Shown: positions 23,773-31,536 of the stretch, one piece after another
How positions within the stretch are numbered: the first letter of the stretch is position 1
Layout: each line of letters begins with the position of its first letter
Origin: UKL13-2 sp044229235
Lineage (GTDB): Bacteria; Pseudomonadota; Gammaproteobacteria; Burkholderiales; Usitatibacteraceae
Direction: 5' to 3'
NCBI GenBank assembly: GCA_044229235.1
Contig: JBGATH010000005.1
Span: 1-64,000 of the forward strand
DNA: 64,000 bases
Translations under genes and position numbers: made by a program
The notes under the pieces: model-generated
What the model was told of the DNA's origin: nothing
Database searches by the model: none
The model's input: the letters and a program-made list of their open reading frames with translations, nothing else

Positions 23773-25599
23773 CTATCGCATGCCGGCCTGCTGGGCCGCC
23801 ATGTCGATGTCGAGATACCGGAAACTGGTGAACAGTATGGGGTGCTTTTTGTAGCCCTTGACCCAGGGGTTCAGAAAATGTGCAAACCGCCGGTGCACGC
23901 CGTAGCGCCATGGCGCATAGGCCACCAGCAGGCGATTCATCTCGCGGTACAGGCGGTTGCGCTCGACACCGTCGGGCAAGCGCAGCGACTGCAGGTAGAG
24001 ACGGTCGTATTCTGGCAGGCGAAAGCGCGCGTCGTTGGAAATATCGGTGTTGGGGCCGTAGAACAGCTGCAGAAAGTTTTGCGCATCCGGGTAATCCGCG
24101 ATCCAGGCGATGCCGGACATCTGGAACTTGCCGACCTTGCGGTCTTTGAGCAAATCGGCGAACTGCACACCCACCGCGTCCATGCGGATGCCGACCGCGG
24201 CCATGCATTTGGTCCAGAGTTCCGCCAGCTGCCGCGCATCCGCCTCGCCGGAACGGTATTTGTAAGTCAGTCTCAGCGGGCGGCCGTCGGGCTGCTCGCG
24301 CCAGCCGTCGCCATCGCGGTCGACGTAGCCCATCATGTCCAGCAGCGCTTTGGCGCGCGCCGGGTTGTATTCCTGTTCCACCGCGCGAAAAGTCGGGTCG
24401 AAGCCGACGATGCCGGGAGGCACCGGCGACTGGGCGGGGATGGCCTGGCCGCGACGCACGATGCTGACTTCCTGGTCACGGTCATGCGCGAGCACCAGCG
24501 CGCGCCTGAAGGCGACCTGGTCCGGGCCGTAGCCGCCGACCACCGGGTCGTCGAGGTTGAAGGCATCGTAGGTCACCTCAACCTGGTCCTCGAGGAACAC
24601 CCGCACTTCGCGCTTCTTCATCTCCGCCGACAGCTGTCCGTTGGCATACAACTGCTGCACGAAGGCCAGCGGCGTTTCCTCGATGTAGTCGTGCTCGCGA
24701 TTGAGGAAAGCCAGGTAGCGGGGCTGGTCTTCCTCGATCGGGAAGATCTCGATGCGATCGATCAGCGGCAAGGTCTTTCCCGCAAGTGCCTGGACGGCTG
24801 CCTGATCCCACGCATCTTTTGGATCGGCAAACTCGGCCGACAATGTATGGCCGCGGTAATTGGCATTCCGTTCCAGCACGATCTTGGATCGGCGCACCCA
24901 TTCCTTCAGGATGTAAGGCCCGGTGCCGACCGGATGGGCCAGCGTGTCGTCGCGGTAGGCTTCAATTACCTCGCGTGCAACCGGCGCCACCAGCGGCATG
25001 GCAAAGAAATAGATGAAGTTGTAATCGGGCGCCTTCAGCTTGATCGACAGCGTGTACCGATCCAGCAGCTTCAGTCCTTCGATCGGCTGCTCGTAGTTGA
25101 ACTTGCCGGACTTCCTGGCCGCGGCAACAAATTCATCCAGGCCGACAATGCGGTCTTCGAACAGCCATGAATACGGACTGCGATTGGCCGGATCGCGGAA
25201 GCGCTTGATGGCGTACTCCATGTCGCGCGCGACCAGTTCGCGGCGTTTGCCCTTGAATGCGGGGTCATCGGCGAAGTAAATGCCCGGCTTGATGCGGAAG
25301 GTGAAGCGGGTGCCGCCCTCCTCGCCTTCGGGTACCGCCTCGACCACCTGCGGCACCAGTCGTACCGGCCGCGCCAGCCAGTCGTAGGTCAGCAGTGAAT
25401 CGAACAGGTTTTCGCAGATGCCGACCGAATAGCGATCTTCAATTTTCTGCGGGTCGAAGCCGGTTTCCGCCGCGCGAAAGGCGAGGCGCAGTACCTTCTT
25501 CTCCACGGTGGCATGGGCCGGCACCAGGCACTGGATGGACGCAAGGACCACGGCTGCAAAAGCGCCTGCAGCGAGTCGGTTCGTGCTCCTCAAAAACAA
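23773..25599 (-). CDS. peptide-binding protein, SBP family 5 (paralogue 1)
   Basis: A periplasmic binding protein of 608 residues. The best start is the TTG at 25599 with AGGAG six bases before it, giving FLRSTNRLAAGAFAAVVLAS and a cleavage site near PAHA. An ATG-less frame extends upstream but carries no signal. Family blocks: LRLAFRAAETGFDPQKI, SYSVG-type region DRYSVGICENLFDSLLTYD, PVGTGPYILKEWVRR, VVGGYGPDQVAFRRALVLAH and GYVDRDGDGWRE. The family binds oligopeptides, nickel or haem; the attached permeases and YejF-like ATPase favour peptides. It is the nearest of three tandem paralogues to the permease genes. Confidence 0.9.
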   Translation of the reverse strand: MFLRSTNRLAAGAFAAVVLASIQCLVPAHATVEKKVLRLAFRAAETGFDPQKIEDRYSVGICENLFDSLLTYDWLARPVRLVPQVVEAVPEGEEGGTRFTFRIKPGIYFADDPAFKGKRRELVARDMEYAIKRFRDPANRSPYSWLFEDRIVGLDEFVAAARKSGKFNYEQPIEGLKLLDRYTLSIKLKAPDYNFIYFFAMPLVAPVAREVIEAYRDDTLAHPVGTGPYILKEWVRRSKIVLERNANYRGHTLSAEFADPKDAWDQAAVQALAGKTLPLIDRIEIFPIEEDQPRYLAFLNREHDYIEETPLAFVQQLYANGQLSAEMKKREVRVFLEDQVEVTYDAFNLDDPVVGGYGPDQVAFRRALVLAHDRDQEVSIVRRGQAIPAQSPVPPGIVGFDPTFRAVEQEYNPARAKALLDMMGYVDRDGDGWREQPDGRPLRLTYKYRSGEADARQLAELWTKCMAAVGIRMDAVGVQFADLLKDRKVGKFQMSGIAWIADYPDAQNFLQLFYGPNTDISNDARFRLPEYDRLYLQSLRLPDGVERNRLYREMNRLLVAYAPWRYGVHRRFAHFLNPWVKGYKKHPILFTSFRYLDIDMAAQQAGMR

Positions 25600-25635
25600 T
25601 CCAAGCTCCTGTTTTGCCAAGAAAAAAGTCCGGCG

Positions 25636-25641
25636 ATTATA
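25636..25641 (-). promoter_or_regulatory. possible -10 box before binding protein 1
   Basis: TATAAT on the minus strand lies about 37 bp before the TTG start at 25599. The matching -35 region is poor (TTCGGC at 18 bp). If used, it would give the first binding protein, the permeases and the ATPase their own transcript inside the operon. Confidence 0.4.
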
Positions 25642-25677
25642 GCCTGTGGTCTCGCCGCGGCCGAACACGGGTTCGGG

Positions 25678-27465
25678 CTATTTGCGCTCACGCAATGCCT
25701 CGTCAATGTCGAGGTACTTCCACACCTGGTTGTACATCGGATGTTTGCGGTAGCCAAGCAACCAGCCGTGCGACAGCTCGCTGCGCAGCCGGTGGGTTTG
25801 CGGCAGCCAGGGCGCATAGGCGGCGACGATGCGATTCATTTCGGTGTAGAGCTGGTTGCGCTCTGCCGACGGCGGCATGCGCCGGGCGCGGTCGTAAAGG
25901 GCATCAAACGGCGCGTACTGAAAATTAGCGTTATTGCTTTGCCCCACGTTCGGGCCATACAGGCTTTGCAGGAAGTTTTCGCCATCCGGGTAATCGGCCG
26001 ACCAGGCCAGCTGCCACATCGGCAACTGGCCTGCCTTGGCCTGCTTGTTCAAATCCGGCCATTTGGCCACGCGAAATTCGATTCGCAGTCCGATCGCATC
26101 CAGGTTCTTGCGCCACAACTCTCCGAACTGCTTCGAGGTGTTGTCGGGCTGGTTGCCCATCTCGATGACCAGTGGACGACCATCGGGAAATTCGCGATAG
26201 CCGTCGCCATCGCGGTCGAGGTAGCCGAAAGTGTCGAGCAATGCACGCGCCCGGACCGGGTCATAGCTGGCCTGCGCGGTGCGAAACGCCGGATCGTAGC
26301 CCGCAACACCGGGTGGAATCGCCGACTCCGCCTTGACCGCGCCGCCGCTGCGGATGACGTTGATGTCTTCGTGAATGTTGTATGCCAGCCCGATGGCCCG
26401 CCGCAGTGCGACCTTGTCGGGCGTGTAGCCGCCAACGACCGGGTCCTTCATGTTGAAGTACGCATAAACCAGGTCGGTTTCGACAAATCGCTGGCCCTTG
26501 ATGCCCTGCTTGACAAGGTTGCGGGCCAGCTTGCCACCGGGAAAGGCGAATCCCGAATACTCCGACGGCACGTTGACGTAGTCGGTTTCTCCGCCGAGAA
26601 AGGCCAGCCAGCGCGGCTGCGATTCCTCGATGATGGTGACTTCGACGCGCTGCAGCATGGGCAACTTGCGGCCCTTGAATTGGCGATGGATCGCTTGCGC
26701 CTCCGCATCGTCGGCCGGCGGCTCGGCGGCATAAAAGTCGTCGCGATACCCCGGATTCGCCTCCAGCACGATCTTGTGCGATCGCTTCCATTCGACCAGC
26801 CGGAATGGGCCGGTACCGACCGGATGCGCACCGATGTCTGCGCCGTACTTTTCCACCACTTCGCGCGCCATGCCGCCGGTCTGGACAGTGGCGAAGATGT
26901 AGATGAAATTGAAATCGGTTTCCTTCAGACGCACGCGCAAGGTGTAGCGATCCGGTGTTTCGATGCCCGCGATCGGCGCGTCGTAGTCGAAGCGCCCATT
27001 TTTCTTGGCCGCTGCCGCCGCCTCGTCGCCGCCGATGATCTTGCCTTCGACGTACCACAGCCAGGGTGAGCGGATCGCCGGGTCATACAGCCGCCGGATG
27101 CTGTAGGCGTAGTCCGCGGCCGTCAGCTCGCGCCGCTTGCCGCCAAACGCCGCATCGTCCGCAAAATAAATGCCGGGCCGCAGGTGAAACGTATACACCC
27201 TGCCGTCGGCGCTCACCTCGGGCATGGCCACCGCGGTATTGGGCTTCAACTTGGCCGGCCGGGCGAGATAGTCGTAACTCAGCAGCGGATCGAAGATCGC
27301 ATCGTTGATGGTGTTCGAATACAGGTCGGATACGGCATGCGGATCGAATGCCGTCTCGGCGATGAGGAAGGCATGGCGCAGGGTCTTGCCGGCCGCTTGC
27401 GCCGGTCCGCCGGAAAAGAGGGTCAACGCAAACCACAGGGCCGCCGCGACACGCAGAAAGTTCAT
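25678..27465 (-). CDS. peptide-binding protein, SBP family 5 (paralogue 2)
   Basis: A 595-residue periplasmic protein. The start at ATG 27465 gives the signal peptide NFLRVAAALWFALTLFSGGP with cleavage near AQA. It shares blocks with both neighbours: LRHAFLIAETAFDPHAV, VYTFHLRPGIYFADDAAFGG, HPVGTGPFRLVEWKRSHKIV, IIEESQPRWLAFLGGETDYV, VVGGYTPDKVALRRAIGLAY and GYLDRDGDGYREFPDG. It is clearly a paralogue rather than a fragment. It lies 68 bp after paralogue 3 and 78 bp before paralogue 1. No strong ribosome site was seen before the ATG. Confidence 0.9.
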   Translation of the reverse strand: MNFLRVAAALWFALTLFSGGPAQAAGKTLRHAFLIAETAFDPHAVSDLYSNTINDAIFDPLLSYDYLARPAKLKPNTAVAMPEVSADGRVYTFHLRPGIYFADDAAFGGKRRELTAADYAYSIRRLYDPAIRSPWLWYVEGKIIGGDEAAAAAKKNGRFDYDAPIAGIETPDRYTLRVRLKETDFNFIYIFATVQTGGMAREVVEKYGADIGAHPVGTGPFRLVEWKRSHKIVLEANPGYRDDFYAAEPPADDAEAQAIHRQFKGRKLPMLQRVEVTIIEESQPRWLAFLGGETDYVNVPSEYSGFAFPGGKLARNLVKQGIKGQRFVETDLVYAYFNMKDPVVGGYTPDKVALRRAIGLAYNIHEDINVIRSGGAVKAESAIPPGVAGYDPAFRTAQASYDPVRARALLDTFGYLDRDGDGYREFPDGRPLVIEMGNQPDNTSKQFGELWRKNLDAIGLRIEFRVAKWPDLNKQAKAGQLPMWQLAWSADYPDGENFLQSLYGPNVGQSNNANFQYAPFDALYDRARRMPPSAERNQLYTEMNRIVAAYAPWLPQTHRLRSELSHGWLLGYRKHPMYNQVWKYLDIDEALRERK

Positions 27466-27533
27466 GGCTGATGCGCCGCGTTGGAGATGGTGTCGGTCCG
27501 GCTGGGCCTGCATCGCCGCCCGCAAATCGTGGT

Positions 27534-29366
27534 TCACCGCGTGCCCAGGAAGGCTTTCTGCGCCTCGAGGTCTATGTCCGCGTAACGCCACCAGCTCTGG
27601 GTCTGCACCAGGGGGCGCCGAAAGCCGATGACGTACGGATACCACATGTCGGTCATGATGCGATGCATGTTCAGCTTCCACGGCGCGTAAGCCACCATCA
27701 GGCGCGACATCTGCTGGTACATCTTGGTGCGCTCGGGACTGTCGGGCAGTTTGATGGCCTGGTCGTAGAGGGTGTCGAACTCGGGCAGCTGGAAGCACGC
27801 TCGATTGCCCTTGAACCCGCAGTTAGGCCCGTAGAGCGAGTCCAGCCAGGTCTTCGCGTCCGGCTCCGAAGCCGAGCCGGCGAGAAACCACATCATCAGT
27901 TTGCCGGCATTGGATTCCTTGAGCAGGTCGGGCCACTTGGCCTTGCGTACCTCAAGGCGTATGCCTATATCCTTCATTGAACGTGACCAGAGCTCATCGA
28001 CGGTCCGGTCTTTTTCGGTCGGCGTGGAGTTGGATTTGAGCACCAGCGGGCTGCCATCCGGCATTTCCCGATAGCCATCGCCATCGCGATCGAGGTAGCC
28101 GTGCATGTCGAGCAGCGCGCGCGCCTTGGCCGGGTTGTATTCGCTGGCGCTGGTGCGAAAGCCCGGGTCGTAGCCCGCCACACCGGGGCTGTACGGCGCA
28201 TGGGCCGGAATCGCCAGCCCCTTGTAAACGATGTTGATCTCGTCCTGCGAGCGATAGGCGAGTGAAATTGCCCGCCGCAGGGCCACGTTTTCAGGCTTGT
28301 ATCCGCCAACGGTCGCGTCCTTCATGTTGAAGTACAGGAATGCCAGGTCCAGCGCCGGAACCAGCTCGGCCTGAATGCCGGCCTTCACCAGATTCGGGGC
28401 CAGGTGCTGGTTCGGCACCGCCTGCTGCGCAACGTCCTCAGGCATGCGCCAGAGGAGGTCGAATTCCTTGTTGAGGAACGATATCCAGCGCGGCTGGCGC
28501 TCCTCGATGATCGATACCTCGAAGCGGCCGATCATGGGCACGCGGCGGCCCTTGAGCTTGGCCAGGATGGCCTGTCCGGCCTTGTCGTCCGCGGCGGGCT
28601 GGGCGTCGTAGTATTCCTCGCGAAAATTCGGATTGGTTTCGAACACCATTTTCGAAGATCGCTTCCACGACACCAGCCGGTAGGCACCGGTGCCGACCGG
28701 ATGCGAGCCAATGTCCTCACCGTACTTCTCGACCACCTCGCGGGCCACGGCGCAGCTGATGCGGCAATCGGCAAACACGTAGATGAAGCTCGGCTTCGGG
28801 TCGTGCAGCTTGATCTGGAAGGTATACCGGTCCAGCGCGCGCAAGCCCTCGATGGGCGCGTCATAGTCCATCTTGTTTGCCTGGCGGATGCGCTTGAGGA
28901 ACTCATCGGATCCGACGATGTAGCCTTCGACCTCGGAAAGCTGAGGCGCCGAAAGTTTGGGATCCAGCAGCCGTTTCATGGTGTAAACGTAATCCGCTGC
29001 CGTCAGCTCGCGTTTCTTTCCCCCGAACGCCTCGTGATCAGCAAAGTAAATTCCCGGCTTGACGCGCAAGGTGAAGGTGCGAAAGTCCGGAGAAATTTCC
29101 GGCATGGCGGCCAGCGTATTTGGAACCAGTTTTGCCGGTCGCGCCAGATGGTCGTAGCGCAGCGGTGCATCGAAAATGGCATTGTTGACGATGCTGGAAT
29201 AGACATCGCTCACCTTTTGCGGATCGAAACTGGTCTCGGCAACCTCAAAGGCGTAACGCAATACCTTTTTGGGGTCCGGGCCGCCGCCGGGTGCTGGTGT
29301 GCCGGCAGCCCACGCAGCGGAAGCCAACGAACCCAAGACGCATGCAATGCCGACAATCTGACGCAT
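27534..29366 (-). CDS. peptide-binding protein, SBP family 5 (paralogue 3)
   Basis: A 610-residue periplasmic protein, first gene of the ABC operon. The ATG at 29366 is preceded by GAGGA and starts MRQIVGIACVLGSLASAAWA, a good signal peptide; a GTG at 29378 is possible but would overlap the ribosome site. Blocks: LRYAFEVAETSFDPQKV, HPVGTGAYRLVSWKRSSKMV, SIIEERQPRWISFLNKEFDL, TVGGYKPENVALRRAISLAY and GYLDRDGDGYREMPDG. It has two extra cysteine pairs not seen in the other two (DCRISCAV and PNCGFKGNRACF), so its mature fold may carry disulfides. It is divergent from fabI. Confidence 0.9.
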   Translation of the reverse strand: MRQIVGIACVLGSLASAAWAAGTPAPGGGPDPKKVLRYAFEVAETSFDPQKVSDVYSSIVNNAIFDAPLRYDHLARPAKLVPNTLAAMPEISPDFRTFTLRVKPGIYFADHEAFGGKKRELTAADYVYTMKRLLDPKLSAPQLSEVEGYIVGSDEFLKRIRQANKMDYDAPIEGLRALDRYTFQIKLHDPKPSFIYVFADCRISCAVAREVVEKYGEDIGSHPVGTGAYRLVSWKRSSKMVFETNPNFREEYYDAQPAADDKAGQAILAKLKGRRVPMIGRFEVSIIEERQPRWISFLNKEFDLLWRMPEDVAQQAVPNQHLAPNLVKAGIQAELVPALDLAFLYFNMKDATVGGYKPENVALRRAISLAYRSQDEINIVYKGLAIPAHAPYSPGVAGYDPGFRTSASEYNPAKARALLDMHGYLDRDGDGYREMPDGSPLVLKSNSTPTEKDRTVDELWSRSMKDIGIRLEVRKAKWPDLLKESNAGKLMMWFLAGSASEPDAKTWLDSLYGPNCGFKGNRACFQLPEFDTLYDQAIKLPDSPERTKMYQQMSRLMVAYAPWKLNMHRIMTDMWYPYVIGFRRPLVQTQSWWRYADIDLEAQKAFLGTR

Positions 29367-29518
29367 GAAATTCCTCACCGGTGGCCTGAAAAAAGCGCGC
29401 TAACTATACCCGAAAGCCTCGCGACCAAGCGTAGCACGCCGTGAAGGAAAATGACCCCACGGATAGGCTACACTGGCGCCTCCATCCGACCATACCAGCC
29501 GACGGAGATTCCGCCACC

Positions 29519-30310
29519 ATGGGCTTTCTCGCCAACAAAAAAATCCTCATCACGGGCCTGCTTTCCAACCGCTCCATCGCCTACGGCATTGCCAAGGCCA
29601 TGAAGCGCGAAGGCGCGGAACTGGCGTTTACCTACGCCGGCGACATGGTGCGCGAGCGGGTGGAGAAGCTGGCGCCCGACTTCGACAGCAGCATCATCCT
29701 GCCCTGCGACGTCAGCAAGGACGAGGAGATCACCGGCTGTTTCGACAGCCTCGCCAAGCACTGGGACGGGCTCGATGGATTTGTACACGCCATTGCCTTC
29801 GCCCCGCGCGATGCCATCAGCGGCGATTTTCTCGACGGCCTGTCGCGCGAAAGCTTTCGCATTGCCCACGACATTTCCAGTTACAGCTACGCCGCCATGG
29901 CCAAGGCGGCGTTGCCGATGATGCAGGGGCGCAACGGCGCCATCATCACGCTGTCCTACCTCGGCGCCGAGCGGGTTGTGCCGAACTACAACACCATGGG
30001 GACGGCCAAGGCCAGCCTCGAGGCCGTGACACGCTATCTCGCAGCCAGCCTCGGCCCGCGCGGCATCCGCGCCAACGCCATTTCCGCCGGCCCGATCAAG
30101 ACCCTTGCCGCTGCCGGCATCAGCAATTTCGGCAAGATGCTGGCCGCATTTGAGCAACAGGCGCCGCTGCGCCGCATCGTGACGCAGGAGGAAGTGGGCA
30201 ACGTCGCCGCCTTCCTGATGAGCGACCTGGCGAGCGCCGTCACCGGCGAGATCACCTACGTCGACTGCGGCTACAACATTGTTGCCGGCGGCATGTCCGG
30301 CGCGGCATAA
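29519..30310 (+). CDS. fabI: enoyl-ACP reductase FabI
   Basis: A 263-residue NADH-dependent reductase that completes each cycle of fatty-acid elongation. The start at ATG 29519 gives MGFLANKKILITGLLSNRSI, the usual N-terminus. The glycine motif is the FabI variant (GLLSNRSIAYGIA). The active site is SYLGAERVVPNYNTMGTAKA, with Tyr and Lys separated by six residues as in FabI and not as in ordinary short-chain dehydrogenases. ANAISAGPIKTLAAAGI is the flexible substrate loop. It is divergent from the ABC transporter and followed by a REP plus element. Confidence 0.96.
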   Translation: MGFLANKKILITGLLSNRSIAYGIAKAMKREGAELAFTYAGDMVRERVEKLAPDFDSSIILPCDVSKDEEITGCFDSLAKHWDGLDGFVHAIAFAPRDAISGDFLDGLSRESFRIAHDISSYSYAAMAKAALPMMQGRNGAIITLSYLGAERVVPNYNTMGTAKASLEAVTRYLAASLGPRGIRANAISAGPIKTLAAAGISNFGKMLAAFEQQAPLRRIVTQEEVGNVAAFLMSDLASAVTGEITYVDCGYNIVAGGMSGAA

Positions 30311-30368
30311 ATTCAAGAAACGTCCACAAGCCGGCGCGCAGCAGGTCAGTGGCAGTTCCCTTCACGCC

Positions 30369-30432
30369 GATCGCCATTTGGCGCGCCTTCCCGGGCATTT
30401 TTGCCCTGGAGGCCGCGCCAGTGCTTGAGTTT
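30369..30432. repeat. REP-like palindrome, copy 3 (element-associated)
   Basis: The arms TTTGGCGCGCC and GGCCGCGCCAGTGCTTGAG surround the loop GGGCATTTTTGCCC. The orientation is the same as copies at 504 and 57659. It ends 7 bp before the element at 30440. Confidence 0.8.
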
Positions 30433-30439
30433 CACACCA

Positions 30440-30560
30440 GGGAACTTCTACTAACCTGCTGCGCAGCCAAACTTCGTGCCTCCGGTGCTCTGCGTACCTT
30501 CGTACGCGTCCGCTCCTCGACTCGAATTTTGGCCGCTCGCGACGGTTTCTAGAAGTTCCC
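30440..30560 (+). mobile_element. MITE-like element, copy 2 (shortest form)
   Basis: A 121-bp element bounded by 11-bp perfect inverted repeats GGGAACTTCTA (30440-30450) and TAGAAGTTCCC (30550-30560), flanked by the direct repeat ACCA (30436-30439 and 30561-30564). The core contains the hairpin GCGTAC-CTTC-GTACGC (30492-30507). It matches the inverted core of the element at 578-860 almost base for base over about 100 bp. It carries no gene. Its right end lies 11 bp before the ribosome site of the short-chain dehydrogenase gene, so it may influence that gene's expression. Confidence 0.8.
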
Positions 30561-30582
30561 ACCACGCAGCGGAGCGTACGCA

Positions 30583-31449
30583 TTGAAAAATTTTGACAAC
30601 AAGGTCGCCGTCATCACTGGTGCTTCCGGCGGCCTCGGCCGCGCGTTTGCCGACCAGGCGCTGTCGCTGAACATGCGGCTGGTGCTGGGCGACGTACGCG
30701 ACGATGCGCTGCAGGCCACGCTGGCCGAACTCAAGGCTGCCGGCGCCACCGCGGTCGCGCTGGCCGGCGATGTCTCCCGGCCCGACTATGTGGATGCGCT
30801 GGGCGCACTTGCCAAGTCATCGTTCGGCGGCGCCAACCTGGTGTTCAACAATGCGGGGGTTGGTGCGGGCGGCCTCGTATGGGAGAACACGCTGAAGGAC
30901 TGGGAATGGGTCATCAACGTCAACCTGTGGGGCGTGATCCACGGCGTGCGCACCTTCACACCGATGATGCTCGAGTCCGCGAAGCAGGATCCGCAATTCG
31001 AAGGCCACATCGTCAACGTGTCCTCGGTTGCCGGCCTGATCGCGCCGCACCTGCTGGGCGCCTACAACGTCACCAAGCACGCCGTGGTGGCGCTGAGCGA
31101 ATCGCTGTACCACGATCTGGCCAAAACCGAGCCACGGGTCAAAGCCTCCGTGCTCTGCCCCGGTTTCACGCCGACCGGCATTTCGCACTCCTACAAGACC
31201 CGCCCGGACGAACTCAAGAATGACGCGCCACCCAGCTCATCGATGATGGCCGCGCAAATGATGATCGAGAAAGCGGTATCCAGCGGCAAATTGACCGCAG
31301 CCGATGTTGCCACTCTGACCTTCGATGCCATTCGCGACGAGCGCTTCTTCATCTTCACCCACCCGAAGTTCCTGCCGCTGGTGCAGGCGCGGCTCGAGGA
31401 CATGGCCAACATGCGCAATCCGCGCGATATTTTCGGCATGCGCGGCTAG
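30583..31449 (+). CDS. short-chain dehydrogenase/reductase
   Basis: A 288-residue NAD(P)-dependent oxidoreductase. It starts at TTG 30583 with GGAG eight bases before; the first codons read KNFDNKVAVITGASGGLGRA. Motifs: cofactor loop TGASGGLG, NNAGVGAGG, catalytic Ser in VNVSSVAGLIA, and YNVTKHAVVALSESL with Tyr and Lys. The C-terminal 40 residues (FFIFTHPKFLPLVQARLEDM) extend the fold as in retinol-dehydrogenase-like bacterial members. The substrate is unknown. Upstream is the MITE-like element and downstream a strong terminator, so it is monocistronic. Confidence 0.92.
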   Translation: MKNFDNKVAVITGASGGLGRAFADQALSLNMRLVLGDVRDDALQATLAELKAAGATAVALAGDVSRPDYVDALGALAKSSFGGANLVFNNAGVGAGGLVWENTLKDWEWVINVNLWGVIHGVRTFTPMMLESAKQDPQFEGHIVNVSSVAGLIAPHLLGAYNVTKHAVVALSESLYHDLAKTEPRVKASVLCPGFTPTGISHSYKTRPDELKNDAPPSSSMMAAQMMIEKAVSSGKLTAADVATLTFDAIRDERFFIFTHPKFLPLVQARLEDMANMRNPRDIFGMRG

Positions 31450-31476
31450 CCTGCATATTTCGACACCACCCAAAAC

Positions 31477-31508
31477 AAAAAAGGCCAGCGAATTGCTGGC
31501 CTTTTTTT
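31477..31508. terminator. bidirectional rho-independent terminator
   Basis: A stem GGCCAGC-GAATT-GCTGGCC (31483-31501) is flanked by A6 on the left and T7 on the right, a textbook terminator for both the short-chain dehydrogenase gene and the convergent ppiD gene. Confidence 0.92.
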
Positions 31509-31536
31509 CTGGCGCCGTCACCCGCGCGCCGGTGCG

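Noticed and set aside
23581..29444. Long plus-strand frames opposite the three binding-protein genes (529, 518 and 346 codons)
   Set aside because: They repeat in parallel over paralogous genes because the sense genes are related; their composition is that of antisense shadows and no domain is seen.
30349..30552. Short protein ending LRTFVRVRSSTRILAARDGF over the element
   Set aside because: The same peptide can be read from the copy at 578-860, but only because the DNA repeats. There is no ribosome site, the frame enters through the REP, and the third copy does not keep it.
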